The notes under the pieces: model-generated | What the model was told of the DNA's origin: nothing | The model's input: the letters and a program-made list of their open reading frames with translations, nothing else | The model's database searches: none | NCBI GenBank assembly: GCA_002706365.1 | Contig: PALM01000040.1 | Location: 1 to 64,000 of the forward strand | Source: Flavobacteriales bacterium | GTDB lineage: Bacteria; Bacteroidota; Bacteroidia; Flavobacteriales_E; Vicingaceae | DNA: 64,000 nucleotides | Direction: 5' to 3' | In this document: positions 24,503-34,411 of the stretch, piece by piece | How positions within the stretch are numbered: position 1 is the stretch's first letter | How the letters are laid out: every line of letters begins with the position of its first letter | Made by a program: the position numbers and the translations under genes

Positions 24503-25498
24503 ATGCAAGGCGTAAAGACATTAAGCGAGTTCATAATTGAACGACAAGAAGATTTTCCATTTGCCAGCGGTGAATTCAGCCGACTGATGAACGATATAGT
24601 GATCGCATCAAAGATCATCAACAGAGAGGTGAATAAAGCCGGCTTGGTTGAGATCCTAGGAGCTACCGAGAATGAAAATGTGCAGGGAGAAACCCAACAA
24701 AAATTGGATGTTTTTGCAGATGAGCAATTCATTTCTGCTCTGCAAAATGGTGGTGAAGCTTGTGGAATAGCCTCTGAAGAGAATGATGATTTCGTCGCTT
24801 TCGATAATGAGCGATCAAAGCAAGGTAAGTACATCGTTGTATTCGATCCATTGGATGGCTCTTCAAATATTGATGTGAATGTGTCTATTGGAACCATTTT
24901 TAGCATCTACAGAAGAAAGACAGAGATCGGCCAGAAGGCAGAACTGAAAGATTTTCTTCAATCTGGACGTGAGCAAGTAGCCGCCGGTTATGTGATCTAT
25001 GGCTCTTCCACTATGCTGGTTTACACTACTGGTAACGGAGTAAATGGTTTTACCCTTGATCCTTCTATTGGTGAATTCTGTCTATCTCATCCCAATATGA
25101 AATGTCCTTCAAATGGCAAGATCTACTCCATCAACGAAGGCAAAAGAGCTGAGTTTTCCAATGCTGTTCAGAGCTATTTGGATTATGTTAAAGAAGATGA
25201 CAAATCGACCAAAAGACCTTATGCTTGTCGCTACATTGGCTCAATGGTGGCCGATTTACATAGAAATCTTCTAAAAGGTGGGATTTTTATGTATCCGGAA
25301 AGCAAAAGTGCTCCAAATGGGAAATTGCGCCTGCTGTACGAATGCAATCCAATGGGCTTCATTATGGAACAAGCCGGTGGTAAGGCACATAGCGGATCAA
25401 TAAATATCATGGATATTGAGCCAGAATCACTTCATCAAAGGGTGCCAATCTTAATTGGATCCACTGAAATGGTAGATAAAGTGCTGAGCTATTATTAG
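24503..25498 (+). CDS. fbp: Class I fructose-1,6-bisphosphatase
   Basis: A 331-residue class I FBPase that makes fructose 6-phosphate, the committed step of gluconeogenesis. The metal/phosphate motif [18 protein letters not shown] is intact, as are [36 protein letters not shown] and the closing [19 protein letters not shown]. It is read divergently from the GNAT-lysC pair, with 85 bases between starts. The histidine kinase gene follows 36 bases downstream and may be partly cotranscribed. Confidence 0.96.
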   Translation: MQGVKTLSEFIIERQEDFPFASGEFSRLMNDIVIASKIINREVNKAGLVEILGATENENVQGETQQKLDVFADEQFISALQNGGEACGIASEENDDFVAFDNERSKQGKYIVVFDPLDGSSNIDVNVSIGTIFSIYRRKTEIGQKAELKDFLQSGREQVAAGYVIYGSSTMLVYTTGNGVNGFTLDPSIGEFCLSHPNMKCPSNGKIYSINEGKRAEFSNAVQSYLDYVKEDDKSTKRPYACRYIGSMVADLHRNLLKGGIFMYPESKSAPNGKLRLLYECNPMGFIMEQAGGKAHSGSINIMDIEPESLHQRVPILIGSTEMVDKVLSYY

Positions 25499-25534
25499 AA
25501 ATAATATCTTTAGCTTTCTAACCCACTCCACTAA

Positions 25535-27601
25535 ATGCCAGCTAAATACTGGAAAAACTTATTATACCTCCTCCTGATTGCGGCAGCGCCCTTACAAGCT
25601 TGGGCGCAACTCGATAGTATACAAGCTCTGGTAGATTCTGAGAATAAGGAAAAGCATTTTTCCGGACTTATAGGCCTAGCAGAGTATTATTTCGAAGAAG
25701 ATGATACGCTAACTAGCTATGTATTGGAGCGTGCCAATCTAGAAGATGCCGACCTACCCGATGAGCTTTACAGAGAACTCACCGAGCGGAAGGCTGAAGT
25801 CATCAAGCGGCTTTTCAATTATGATGAAGGAGTAAAAGTGCTGGATAAGGCACTTAAGTATTCCGAAGAACGGAAAGACTCCATTTCAATGGCCAAATGG
25901 TATGAGTTGAAGTCGGGATATTATTACTACCTCTTCAAATACGACTCATGCAGATATTCCTTGAATAAAGGAATAGAGATCCTTGACAGCCTGGGTTTAG
26001 AACAAGAAAAAGGAAACCTAATCTTGAAGTCGGGAGTGGTAGATTACGCACTTGGCAACTATGAGAAAGCTATTAAAAGCGCCTTTGAAGCCACCGATAT
26101 CTTTAAAAATAGCAATGAGGATAAGCAATTAGGGGTTGCATATCTTCAATTGGGTAACATCCATTATTTCCTCAAAAGCTATGATGAAGCTGAAACCTAT
26201 TATGATCTGGCTGCTGTACACTTCAAAAAGGCCGAAGATGATTATGGCTATCAAAATGCCATTTCGAATACCGGTTTAGTCAATATAGAAAGAGGCGAAT
26301 ACTTCAAGGGCATTCAATTACAACATAAAGCTTTGCGACAGTTTCGCAAAGAGAAGCGCTATCAGGAAATTGGAAATAGCTATTACTATTTGGGGAAAGC
26401 CCACAATGGTATGAAAGATTACGATAGTTCTGATTATTATCTGGATCTATCGATTCTCTCAAATACGAAATCCAATTATGATATAGGAATTGGCTATGCC
26501 TATTGGATCAAGGCAGATAATGAACTTGCTAGAAATAAGATCGACTCAGCTCTGCACCACAACCAATTAGCACTCAACATTCTTCAAAAAGTTGAAAATT
26601 TCGAGCTGGAAAAACTCATTCAGAAGCAACGCTCTCACTTATTAGAACGACAGAACAAACACAAAGAAGCACTGGCCGCACTCAAGAGAAGCGTGCTTAT
26701 TGAAGATAGTCTGGATATTGATTATGAATCGCTCAATGAAATGGCCAGCAACCAAAGAGCCAAGCTAGAGAGTGCTGAATACGAGCTAAAATTGGCGCGA
26801 CAAAAAGGTGAGCAGCAAGCGATCGAGAATAAGCGTCAGCAACAATTCATTATTGCCATTTCGATCATCGCCTTCTTGCTGATCTTCTTTGTGATCGGCT
26901 TGGTAATGACCAATCGTCGAAATCGATCCTTACACAAGCAATTAGTGGAAAACAGAGACACCATTGAACATGAGCTCATCACCAAGAAAGCCCTGCTCAA
27001 AGAGATACATCATAGGGTGAAGAACAACCTACAGATTATCTCCTCTATGCTGAGCATTCAATCTCAGTATACCAATGATTCCAGACTGGATGAAGTGATC
27101 GGTGAATGTCGCTCGCGCATTGTTTCTATGTCGCTCATTCACGAGAGTCTCTACAAAAAGGAAGATGATGAGAAGTCGCTTTTCAGCAATTATATCAAAC
27201 AGCTGATGCCTCAGCTTATCGATACTTATCATATTGATAAGAGCAAGATCGACCTAAAGATGAATATCGAGGAATTCGAGCTTTCTTTGGATGATTCTGT
27301 GCCTTGCGGACTCCTCATCAACGAAATTGTGTCCAATTCATTGAAACACGCCTTTCCTGATGGAACTAATGGTCGCATCGACTTGAAAATGTTCAAAGAT
27401 GGCAGGAATATGGTCTTGCAGATCTCAGATAATGGAGTAGGGCTGAAAAAAGAGGTAGATCCTGAATCTCAGGACACTTTTGGCTTTCTATTGATCTATA
27501 CTTTAGCCGCTCAACTAGAAGCAACAATCGTTATCAGTCGCGAAGGCGGTGTGGCCTTCGATATTCGTTGGGAAACCAAAATGGATAAACTACTAAGTTA
27601 G
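25535..27601 (+). CDS. TPR-containing membrane sensor histidine kinase (HisKA_2 type)
   Basis: A 688-residue sensor kinase. It has a signal peptide (LLYLLLIAAAPLQAWAQ), a periplasmic region with several TPR units from about residue 60 to 370 (AYLQLGNIHYFLKSYDEAET and neighbours), a coiled coil, and a membrane helix (IIAISIIAFLLIFFVIGLVM, about 440-460). The HisKA_2 phosphoacceptor box EIHHRVKNNLQIISSMLS and an ATPase domain with DNGVGL follow. Such kinases usually act with a separate response regulator, often LytTR type, but none lies beside it. The signal is unknown; TPRs suggest sensing through a protein partner. Confidence 0.87.
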   Translation: MPAKYWKNLLYLLLIAAAPLQAWAQLDSIQALVDSENKEKHFSGLIGLAEYYFEEDDTLTSYVLERANLEDADLPDELYRELTERKAEVIKRLFNYDEGVKVLDKALKYSEERKDSISMAKWYELKSGYYYYLFKYDSCRYSLNKGIEILDSLGLEQEKGNLILKSGVVDYALGNYEKAIKSAFEATDIFKNSNEDKQLGVAYLQLGNIHYFLKSYDEAETYYDLAAVHFKKAEDDYGYQNAISNTGLVNIERGEYFKGIQLQHKALRQFRKEKRYQEIGNSYYYLGKAHNGMKDYDSSDYYLDLSILSNTKSNYDIGIGYAYWIKADNELARNKIDSALHHNQLALNILQKVENFELEKLIQKQRSHLLERQNKHKEALAALKRSVLIEDSLDIDYESLNEMASNQRAKLESAEYELKLARQKGEQQAIENKRQQQFIIAISIIAFLLIFFVIGLVMTNRRNRSLHKQLVENRDTIEHELITKKALLKEIHHRVKNNLQIISSMLSIQSQYTNDSRLDEVIGECRSRIVSMSLIHESLYKKEDDEKSLFSNYIKQLMPQLIDTYHIDKSKIDLKMNIEEFELSLDDSVPCGLLINEIVSNSLKHAFPDGTNGRIDLKMFKDGRNMVLQISDNGVGLKKEVDPESQDTFGFLLIYTLAAQLEATIVISREGGVAFDIRWETKMDKLLS

Positions 27602-27602
27602 G

Positions 27603-29339
27603 ATGTCGGCCTTTAAACGACATCTCCTCTTTGGCATCATCGCTTTGGTGACTATCGTCGCCTATTTCCATTCTTTGGATCATCCTTTTACCTATTTGGA
27701 TGATCAGGAACAAGTGGTGAAGAACAGCAATATCCAGAACCTCAACTTTGCCAATCTCAAAGCTATTTTCAGTAGCACTTCAGTGGGCATGTATCAACCT
27801 CTTACTACTGTTGTTTATGCCTTTGTTTACGCTCTAGGCGGATTGAGTTCTACTCCATTTCACTGGGCCTCCCTCATCCTGCATTTGCTGAATTCCTTTA
27901 TGCTATTCAAGCTGCTTCAGCGATTAAAGATCGAGGAATGGTCTGCTTTGGTACTCACTTCAATCTTTGCACTGCATCCCATGCAGGTAGAGAGCGTAGC
28001 CTGGATATCGGCCTTTAGCAACCTGCTTTTTACCTCATTCTATCTTCTGGCGATCTCGGCCTATTTGAAATACCTGAATGGACAAAAAGCGGCCCTTTGG
28101 TTGGCATTGCTTTTCTTCATTCTAAGCTGTTTCTCAAAAGCTACGGCGGTTACTCTTCCAGTAGTTCTGATTCTGCTGGATCGATGGCATTACGGTGAAT
28201 GGAAATGGAATAAACTAGTCCAAAAACTGCCATTCTTTGCGGTTTCTATTGCTTTTGGATTGATTACGATCAACAGCAGGGAGGCGGCTGGACATCTATC
28301 CGACCTTTCTGTGGGATATGAATGGCATCATCGGATCTTTTTGATTTCGGATTCCATCAATTTCTATATTCTAAAATTCGTCACTCCTATACAGCTTTCT
28401 GCCTTTTACCCATATCCCGAACTGGAAAATGGATGGCTAGACATCGGAGTCTACATCAGTATGGTTTTTGTGCTCTTCTTTGCTTGGCTGATCTATCGTT
28501 ACCGCAAAGACCGTCGACTTATTGTTGGCGGACTCTTCTTCATTATTACTTTGGCACCTACCCTACATTTTATCCCGGTGGGAAATCAATTGACCACAGA
28601 TCGCTATATCTATCTTCCAATGATTGGCCTTTTATTGCTCCTAGCTGAGCGGATGGAGAAGTGGCCAACTTTAGGTCGGCAGATTGCCTTCTTCTTGCTG
28701 ACAGTAGTTTTTGGAATTGGCACTTTCTTAAGAGCCGATGTCTGGGAGAACGATCAAAAGATATGGGAGAATGTATTAGACAGCTATCCAAGAGTAGCAC
28801 AAGCTCACAATAATCTGGGTAGCTACCTTTTGCTCCAGGGCAAAAAGCAAGATGCTTTTGAACATTTTGATCAGGCGGTGAAGCTCAAGCCCTATTATGC
28901 AGATGCCTATAACAATAGGGGGAATTTATATTCTCAGGCAGGCAAATCCAAAGAAGCCATGGCAGATTTTAATAAGGCCATAGAACTTCGTCCGCATGCA
29001 GATGCCTACTTCAATCGCGCCAATGAACTCAGTAGTAGAGGAAATCTAGATCTTGCGATAGAAGATTATACAGAAAGTATAAAGCTGAAAGCTAGTCCAG
29101 ACGCATACACCAATAGAGCATTTGCCTATTTAAAGCTGAGAAAGATGAGCCTTGCCAGAGCAGATCTGAACAAAGCCATTCAGCTAGATAAAACCTACCA
29201 TCCCGCTTACTATTTATCTGCCATGGAAGCTCGTGAAAGGGTAAACTTCGAGGATGCTTGCAGAAATTTGCGTTTAGCAGCCCAATACGGCAATAAAAAA
29301 GCTGCCAAGGCATTACAGGAACTATGTCCGAACAATTAG
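27603..29339 (+). CDS. TMTC-like membrane protein with C-terminal TPRs (putative glycosyltransferase)
   Basis: A 578-residue protein with about 10 membrane helices (residues 1-395) followed by TPR units to the end (AQAHNNLGSYLLLQGKKQDA, ADAYNNRGNLYSQAGKSKEA and more). The first loop carries YLDDQEQV, the acidic pair expected of GT-C glycosyltransferases, and FALHPMQVESVAWISA. The arrangement matches TMTC proteins, which O-mannosylate substrates in animals. Transfer of mannose from a lipid donor to exported proteins is plausible, since Bacteroidota O-glycosylate secreted proteins; activity is inferred. It starts one base after the kinase gene stop codon. Confidence 0.75.
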   Translation: MSAFKRHLLFGIIALVTIVAYFHSLDHPFTYLDDQEQVVKNSNIQNLNFANLKAIFSSTSVGMYQPLTTVVYAFVYALGGLSSTPFHWASLILHLLNSFMLFKLLQRLKIEEWSALVLTSIFALHPMQVESVAWISAFSNLLFTSFYLLAISAYLKYLNGQKAALWLALLFFILSCFSKATAVTLPVVLILLDRWHYGEWKWNKLVQKLPFFAVSIAFGLITINSREAAGHLSDLSVGYEWHHRIFLISDSINFYILKFVTPIQLSAFYPYPELENGWLDIGVYISMVFVLFFAWLIYRYRKDRRLIVGGLFFIITLAPTLHFIPVGNQLTTDRYIYLPMIGLLLLLAERMEKWPTLGRQIAFFLLTVVFGIGTFLRADVWENDQKIWENVLDSYPRVAQAHNNLGSYLLLQGKKQDAFEHFDQAVKLKPYYADAYNNRGNLYSQAGKSKEAMADFNKAIELRPHADAYFNRANELSSRGNLDLAIEDYTESIKLKASPDAYTNRAFAYLKLRKMSLARADLNKAIQLDKTYHPAYYLSAMEARERVNFEDACRNLRLAAQYGNKKAAKALQELCPNN

Positions 29340-29360
29340 GCCACATTCATACTTATAGAG

Positions 29361-29368
29361 TAGTTTTG
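29361..29368 (+). promoter_or_regulatory. Promoter -7 element of mfd, nine bases from the start codon
   Basis: TAGTTTTG matches TAnnTTTG and ends 9 bases before the mfd ATG, leaving a leader of only a few bases. Confidence 0.45.
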
Positions 29369-29377
29369 CAGGGCTAA

Positions 29378-32300
29378 ATGAAGTTAGAGCAGCTAAAAGA
29401 GAGGTACAGGGAAGATAGCAGAGTAAAGCAGATCGCTGATCGCTTTCGAGAAAATCCGCTCTCTCACCTTCAGTTGATCGGTAGTTCTGGAAGTATCAAT
29501 GCATTTATGGCATATGGTATCTCCAAACAGATTCCCCTACACCAATTTTTCATATTGGCCGATAAAGAAGAGGCTGCATATTTCCTAAATGATCTTGAAG
29601 CATTGGTTGGAGAAAGGGCTCTTTTTTACCCTTCTTCCTATCGCAGAGCCTACGAAGTAGAGCAAACCGATAATGCCAATATTCAGATGCGAGCCGAAGT
29701 GCTGAATAAGATCTCGGCAAAGGAACAGCAGTATTTCATCGTTAGCTATCCCGAAGCACTTTCTGAATTCGTGATCACGGAAAAACGACTCAATCAAAAG
29801 CGTTTGGAAGTGAATCAGGGTGACACACTAGATATGGAATTCATGATCGAAAGTCTGAATGAATTCCATTTTGAACGTGTTGATTTTGTAGGCGAACCAG
29901 GAGAGTTCTCTGTGCGCGGTGGAATATTGGATGTATACTCCTTCGCCAATGAACATCCTTATCGTATCGAATTCTTTGGCGATGAGGTCGACTCTATTCG
30001 ATTGTTCGATGCCGCCACACAACTATCTGTAAAGAAACTTGACGGCATCGCTATCTTGCCCAATGTGCAGGAAAAAATGACGGAAGAGAGTCGCATCCCG
30101 ATCTTTGAATTCCTGCCCGACAATACCCTTTATTGGCTGAAGGATTTCCAAATGAGTAGAGATGCCATTGAGCAACTCTATAAAAAAGCAGAGGAAGCTT
30201 ATGAGAATCTCGATTCTCCATTAAAACATCTGAAACCACATGAGCAATTCATTTCTAAAGATGAGTTCATTCGGTCGACTTTGCATTTGAATACGATCGA
30301 ATTCGGACAGCAAACTTATTTTCAGCATGATCTGAAAATAGAGATGAAGACCTCTCCGCAACCTGCATTCAACAAGAACTTCGATCTGCTGGCCGATAAG
30401 CTCAATAAGAACAACAAAAACGGTCTCGACAACCTTCTAGTTGCCAACAACAGCAAACAGATCGAGCGACTATATTCCATTTTTGAGGACATCGGGAAGG
30501 AGCTGCAGTTCGACAGTATGCTATTGAGCATTCATGAAGGCTTTGAAGATCAGGAACAAGGATTGGCGGTCTACACCGACCATCAGATCTTTGACAGATA
30601 TCAGCGCTTTAGACTTAAGGAATCTTTCAAGAAGAAAGATCAAGCCATTACCCTAAAAGAACTACAGAATCTTAGTCCGGGAGATTACATCACCCACATC
30701 GACCATGGTGTTGGAAAGTTCTCGGGCCTTGAGAAGATCCAAGTAGATGGCAAGGAGCAGGAAGCCATTCGCATACTTTATCGAAACAGAGATATCCTTT
30801 ACATCAGTATTCACTCATTGCATCGCATCTCAAAATTTGTGAGCAAGGATGGTATTGAACCTAAGATAGATAAACTAGGGTCAGATAGCTGGAAAAAGCT
30901 CAAGCAAAAGACCAAGAAGAAAGTCAAGGAGATCGCCTACGACCTCATCAAACTCTATGCAGAACGTAAATCGAAGAAGGGCTTTGCCTACTCTCCGGAT
31001 ACTTATCTTCAAAATGAACTAGAAGCATCCTTCCTTTACGAAGACACTCCAGATCAGCTCAAGGCTACACAAGATGTAAAAGCCGATCTGGAATCTGAAA
31101 CCCCAATGGACAGATTGATCTGTGGTGATGTGGGCTTTGGAAAGACAGAAATTGCCATCAGAGCGGCATTTAAAGCAGTTACCGACAGCAAGCAAGTGGC
31201 CATTCTAGTGCCGACAACCATTCTTGCTTGGCAGCACTATCAGACTTTTAAGTCTAGGCTAAAAGATTTCCCAGCTAAAGTAGATTATCTCAATCGCTTT
31301 AAAAGCAAGAAAGAGCAGACAGAAACCCTTAAGAAAGTGGCCAATGGGGAGGTTGATATCTTGATTGGCACACACAGAATTGTCGGGAAGGATGTGAAGT
31401 TTTTGGATCTGGGACTATTGATCATTGACGAAGAACAGAAGTTTGGAGTGAGTGTGAAAGACAAGCTCAAGACCATGAAGGTGAATGTGGATACCCTGAC
31501 ATTAACCGCCACACCTATTCCACGAACATTGCAGTTTTCTCTAATGCAAGCGAGGGATCTATCGGTAATCAATACCCCACCACCTAACCGTCAGCCAATA
31601 CTCACCGAGGTGCACACCTTCAACGAAGAATTGATCCGCGATGCGGTGAGCTATGAGATCTCGAGGGGCGGACAAGTATTCTTCATCAACAATCGGGTGC
31701 AGAACATCAAGGAAGTGGCCGGTATGGTGCAAAGGCTAGTGCCTGATGCCAGAGTTTTGGTGGCTCACGGACAAATGAAGGGAGAAGAGCTGGAAGAGCG
31801 CATGATGGCTTTTATCAATGGAGAGTATGATGTACTGATAGCTACCACTATTATTGAAAGTGGTTTGGACATTCCAAATGCCAATACCATCATTATCAAT
31901 AATGCCAACAACTTTGGATTGAGTGATCTGCATCAAATGCGCGGAAGGGTGGGTAGATCCAATAAGAAAGCCTTCTGTTATTTGATGGCCCCACCAATGG
32001 TGAGTTTGACTCCGGAAGCTCGTAAACGTTTGCAAGCCCTTGAACAATTCTCTGATCTTGGCAGTGGATTCCAGATCGCCATGAAGGATTTGGATATCAG
32101 AGGAGCAGGGAATTTATTGGGCGCCGAGCAAAGTGGATTTATCTCAGAAATTGGCTTCGATACCTATCAAAAGATCTTGAATGAAGCCATTCAAGAATTG
32201 AAAGAAACAGAGTTTAGAGATCTGTACCAGTATGAAGATGAGTCTTTTGTAGATGATTGTCAGATCGAGACCGACCTAGAGATCCAGATCCCCGACGATT

Positions 32301-32713
32301 ATGTGAGTCAGATCGCCGAGCGAATCAACCTCTACAAAGAGTTGGATTCATTGGAAACAGAAGCAGAGCTCAAAGCCTTCGAAGAAAAACTGATCGACCG
32401 CTTCGGACCAATTCCACCAGCCACTCAAGAAATGATCCGCGCCATACGAATGCGTTGGATCGCCAAAGAAATTGGATTGGAGAAGGTGGTCCTAAAGCAA
32501 AACAAGCTCATCTGCTATTTTGTGAGCAATCCAGACTCTCCGTATTATCAATCACCTAACTTCAGTCAGGTACTCCGCTACGTCCAAACCCACTCTGGCC
32601 TATGCACCCTTAAAGAAAGAAAAGACAGATTGAGTCTGGTGTATGAGAATGTGAGTTCGGTGAATAGGGCTATTGAGTTATTAGAGGGTGTTCTTGAAAA
32701 AGAAGTCGTTTAG
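29378..32713 (+). CDS. mfd: Transcription-repair coupling factor Mfd
   Basis: A 1111-residue translocase that removes stalled RNA polymerase and recruits UvrA. The N-terminal UvrB-like module runs to about residue 330, including SVRGGILDVYSFANEHPYR. The RNA-polymerase-interacting CarD-like domain shows DYITHIDHGVGKFSG (about 430-500). The RecG-like helicase has Walker A CGDVGFGKTE, IIDEEQKFGV and LTATPIPRTLQ. IESGLDIPNANTIIINNA and RGRVGRSNKKAFCYL are further motor motifs, and the TRCF domain closes the protein. Length and order are normal. Confidence 0.97.
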   Translation: MKLEQLKERYREDSRVKQIADRFRENPLSHLQLIGSSGSINAFMAYGISKQIPLHQFFILADKEEAAYFLNDLEALVGERALFYPSSYRRAYEVEQTDNANIQMRAEVLNKISAKEQQYFIVSYPEALSEFVITEKRLNQKRLEVNQGDTLDMEFMIESLNEFHFERVDFVGEPGEFSVRGGILDVYSFANEHPYRIEFFGDEVDSIRLFDAATQLSVKKLDGIAILPNVQEKMTEESRIPIFEFLPDNTLYWLKDFQMSRDAIEQLYKKAEEAYENLDSPLKHLKPHEQFISKDEFIRSTLHLNTIEFGQQTYFQHDLKIEMKTSPQPAFNKNFDLLADKLNKNNKNGLDNLLVANNSKQIERLYSIFEDIGKELQFDSMLLSIHEGFEDQEQGLAVYTDHQIFDRYQRFRLKESFKKKDQAITLKELQNLSPGDYITHIDHGVGKFSGLEKIQVDGKEQEAIRILYRNRDILYISIHSLHRISKFVSKDGIEPKIDKLGSDSWKKLKQKTKKKVKEIAYDLIKLYAERKSKKGFAYSPDTYLQNELEASFLYEDTPDQLKATQDVKADLESETPMDRLICGDVGFGKTEIAIRAAFKAVTDSKQVAILVPTTILAWQHYQTFKSRLKDFPAKVDYLNRFKSKKEQTETLKKVANGEVDILIGTHRIVGKDVKFLDLGLLIIDEEQKFGVSVKDKLKTMKVNVDTLTLTATPIPRTLQFSLMQARDLSVINTPPPNRQPILTEVHTFNEELIRDAVSYEISRGGQVFFINNRVQNIKEVAGMVQRLVPDARVLVAHGQMKGEELEERMMAFINGEYDVLIATTIIESGLDIPNANTIIINNANNFGLSDLHQMRGRVGRSNKKAFCYLMAPPMVSLTPEARKRLQALEQFSDLGSGFQIAMKDLDIRGAGNLLGAEQSGFISEIGFDTYQKILNEAIQELKETEFRDLYQYEDESFVDDCQIETDLEIQIPDDYVSQIAERINLYKELDSLETEAELKAFEEKLIDRFGPIPPATQEMIRAIRMRWIAKEIGLEKVVLKQNKLICYFVSNPDSPYYQSPNFSQVLRYVQTHSGLCTLKERKDRLSLVYENVSSVNRAIELLEGVLEKEVV

Positions 32714-33030
32714 AGTGCCTAGAGTGCACTAAAATGCGCTAAAGTGCCTTAAGTTAGAATTTTGAATAATCAATTATGAATGTGTGAATGTATAATTCAT
32801 TCTTAATTCACACATTGAAGATTCATATTTCTTTCTAAAGCTATTACACAAAGGTTCTCAAAGGTTTCGCTAAGATTCACTAGGAGTGAATTCCTCAAAA
32901 CATCGTGAACCCTCGCGGGCGCGAAGCGCCTTTGTGAAGCTTTGCGGTACAGCCAAATTTGAACTTTGAACCCTTCGACAGGCTCAGGGCAGCGGACTGA
33001 AGTTTGAAGATTAATTGCCGAAGGCAAGTA
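32714..33030. repeat. Repeat mosaic between convergent mfd and permease genes
   Basis: Noncoding. It opens with GAGTGCCTAGAGTGCACTAA, continues with near-palindromic TGAATGTGTGAATGTATAATTC, then ACACAAAGGTTCTCAAAGGT to TTCACTAGGAGTGAA to GTGAACCCTCGCGGGCGCGA (about 32846-32930). It ends with GAACCCTTCGACAGGCTCAG (32967-32986) and a TTGCCGAAGGCAA hairpin. Confidence 0.68.
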
Positions 33031-34272
33031 TCAACTCCTTATCGCCTCCACCGGATCCAACCTACTCGCAATCACCGCCGGTATTATCCCAGATATCAAT
33101 CCAATCCCCACAGAGATGGAAATACCCAATACAATATTCCCCATGCTGAGCATTACATCGAAATCAGCAATAAGGGAAACCACTAAAGACAGGAAGAAAA
33201 TGAGTAGCAGTCCTACTGCTCCACCAAGCAAGCAAAGGAAAATAGATTCGAAGAGGAATTGCAGAAGGATAAAGTAATTCTTCGCTCCCAATGATTTTTG
33301 AATACCGATCAAGGGTGTTCTTTCCTTCACAGAAACAAACATGATATTGGCGATAGAGAAACCTCCTACGATGATCGAGAAGATCCCAATGATGAATCCG
33401 GTCATATTCAGCACACCAAAAAGTCCATCGAAGGCTTGAGTGAGCATACTCAATTGATTCAAGGCGAAATTGTCATCGGCGGTGGGTTTTAACTTTCTAA
33501 TCGAGCGCATTACTCCGGTGAGCTCATCGATCAGTTCGGCATTGCTTACTCCTTCTTTGGCTCTAACCATAATGATTGAGCCCGAACGATGGCTATTCAG
33601 ATTGATGTAATTCCTCGCAAAATTCAATGGTGTAAACACATTCTTATCGTTGGATTGCCCCATCATGCTCTCACCCTCTTTTTCAAGCACTCCGATCACA
33701 GTGAGCTTTCTCCCCTTGAACTTCATATCCTTGCCTTCGGCCTCTCCACCTGGAAAAAGGTTATCGGCAATATCAGCTCCAATTATGGCCACATTCCTGC
33801 CATTTCTCACCTCATATTCCGTGAAATATCTTCCTTTCACGATCTGCAGGTCCCAGATTTGAGTGTATTCCTCAGTGACGCCGTTCAATGCAATGCCTTC
33901 GATGGAGTTATTCTTGTATTCCAATGTTCCATTGGTGGCGGCAAGCATCGCCACAGCTTCCGCATTACGGGTGAGCTTCTTCACCATTTTGAAGTCCTCA
34001 AGATTGGGGTGCGGACGTCTGATATAATCCCACCAAGGCGTATTGGAGTCGAACTGCCAAGGCATCTGTTGAATGTAGACTACATTATCTCCAAGACTTT
34101 GAATGCTTTCCCTGATGCTTCGCTCCAGAGATCCCACAACGGTAAACACAGAGATCATGGCGAAGATTCCAATGGTGATCCCCAAGAGAGAAAGCACGGT
34201 CCTCAACTTATTCACGATCAGTGAATCCATGGCAAAACGAAAGCTCTCTTTTATCAGTCGGAAAATCAACAT
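33031..34272 (-). CDS. MacB/FtsX-type ABC transporter permease
   Basis: A 413-residue permease with a MacB periplasmic core domain. Helix 1 is at about residues 22-47 (LRTVLSLLGITIGIFAMISVF) and a large periplasmic domain follows to about 285. The three closing helices of the FtsX domain follow, with FIIGIFSIIVGGFSIANIMFVSVKERTPLIGIQKSLGA split across the second. It ends in PVEAIRS, the usual family ending (DPVEALR). Such permeases pair with a LolD/MacB-type ATPase and a membrane fusion protein, neither of which is adjacent here. The substrate is unknown: lipoprotein, peptide or drug. The reading on the opposite strand is a shadow. Confidence 0.88.
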   Translation of the reverse strand: MLIFRLIKESFRFAMDSLIVNKLRTVLSLLGITIGIFAMISVFTVVGSLERSIRESIQSLGDNVVYIQQMPWQFDSNTPWWDYIRRPHPNLEDFKMVKKLTRNAEAVAMLAATNGTLEYKNNSIEGIALNGVTEEYTQIWDLQIVKGRYFTEYEVRNGRNVAIIGADIADNLFPGGEAEGKDMKFKGRKLTVIGVLEKEGESMMGQSNDKNVFTPLNFARNYINLNSHRSGSIIMVRAKEGVSNAELIDELTGVMRSIRKLKPTADDNFALNQLSMLTQAFDGLFGVLNMTGFIIGIFSIIVGGFSIANIMFVSVKERTPLIGIQKSLGAKNYFILLQFLFESIFLCLLGGAVGLLLIFFLSLVVSLIADFDVMLSMGNIVLGISISVGIGLISGIIPAVIASRLDPVEAIRS

Positions 34273-34360
34273 GCAACGAAATTAGGCCTAAGCTTTTATA
34301 AAAGGTAACCGCTTGTCAATATTTCAGCCATTTGCTCAATGCTCAAATGCCTCTTTAGCG

Positions 34361-34391
34361 TTGCTTAAGCCCTTGATTATGCGTAAAATTG
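34361..34391 (+). promoter_or_regulatory. Promoter of purH
   Basis: TTG at 34361-34363 and TAAAATTG at 34384-34391 (one mismatch from TAnnTTTG), spaced 20 bases, lie 20 bases before the purH ATG. Confidence 0.45.
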
Positions 34392-34411
34392 CATCTTATT
34401 CCAATACATAG

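Noticed and set aside
25505-25512. TATCTTTA as a promoter for the TPR histidine kinase
   Set aside because: One mismatch in the most conserved base and only 7 bases after the fbp stop; readthrough from fbp is as likely.
33589-34224. 211-codon open frame on the plus strand opposite the MacB-type permease
   Set aside because: It is antisense to a clearly conserved protein, its composition is that of a frame shadow (many His/Ser/Pro), and no promoter or domain supports it.
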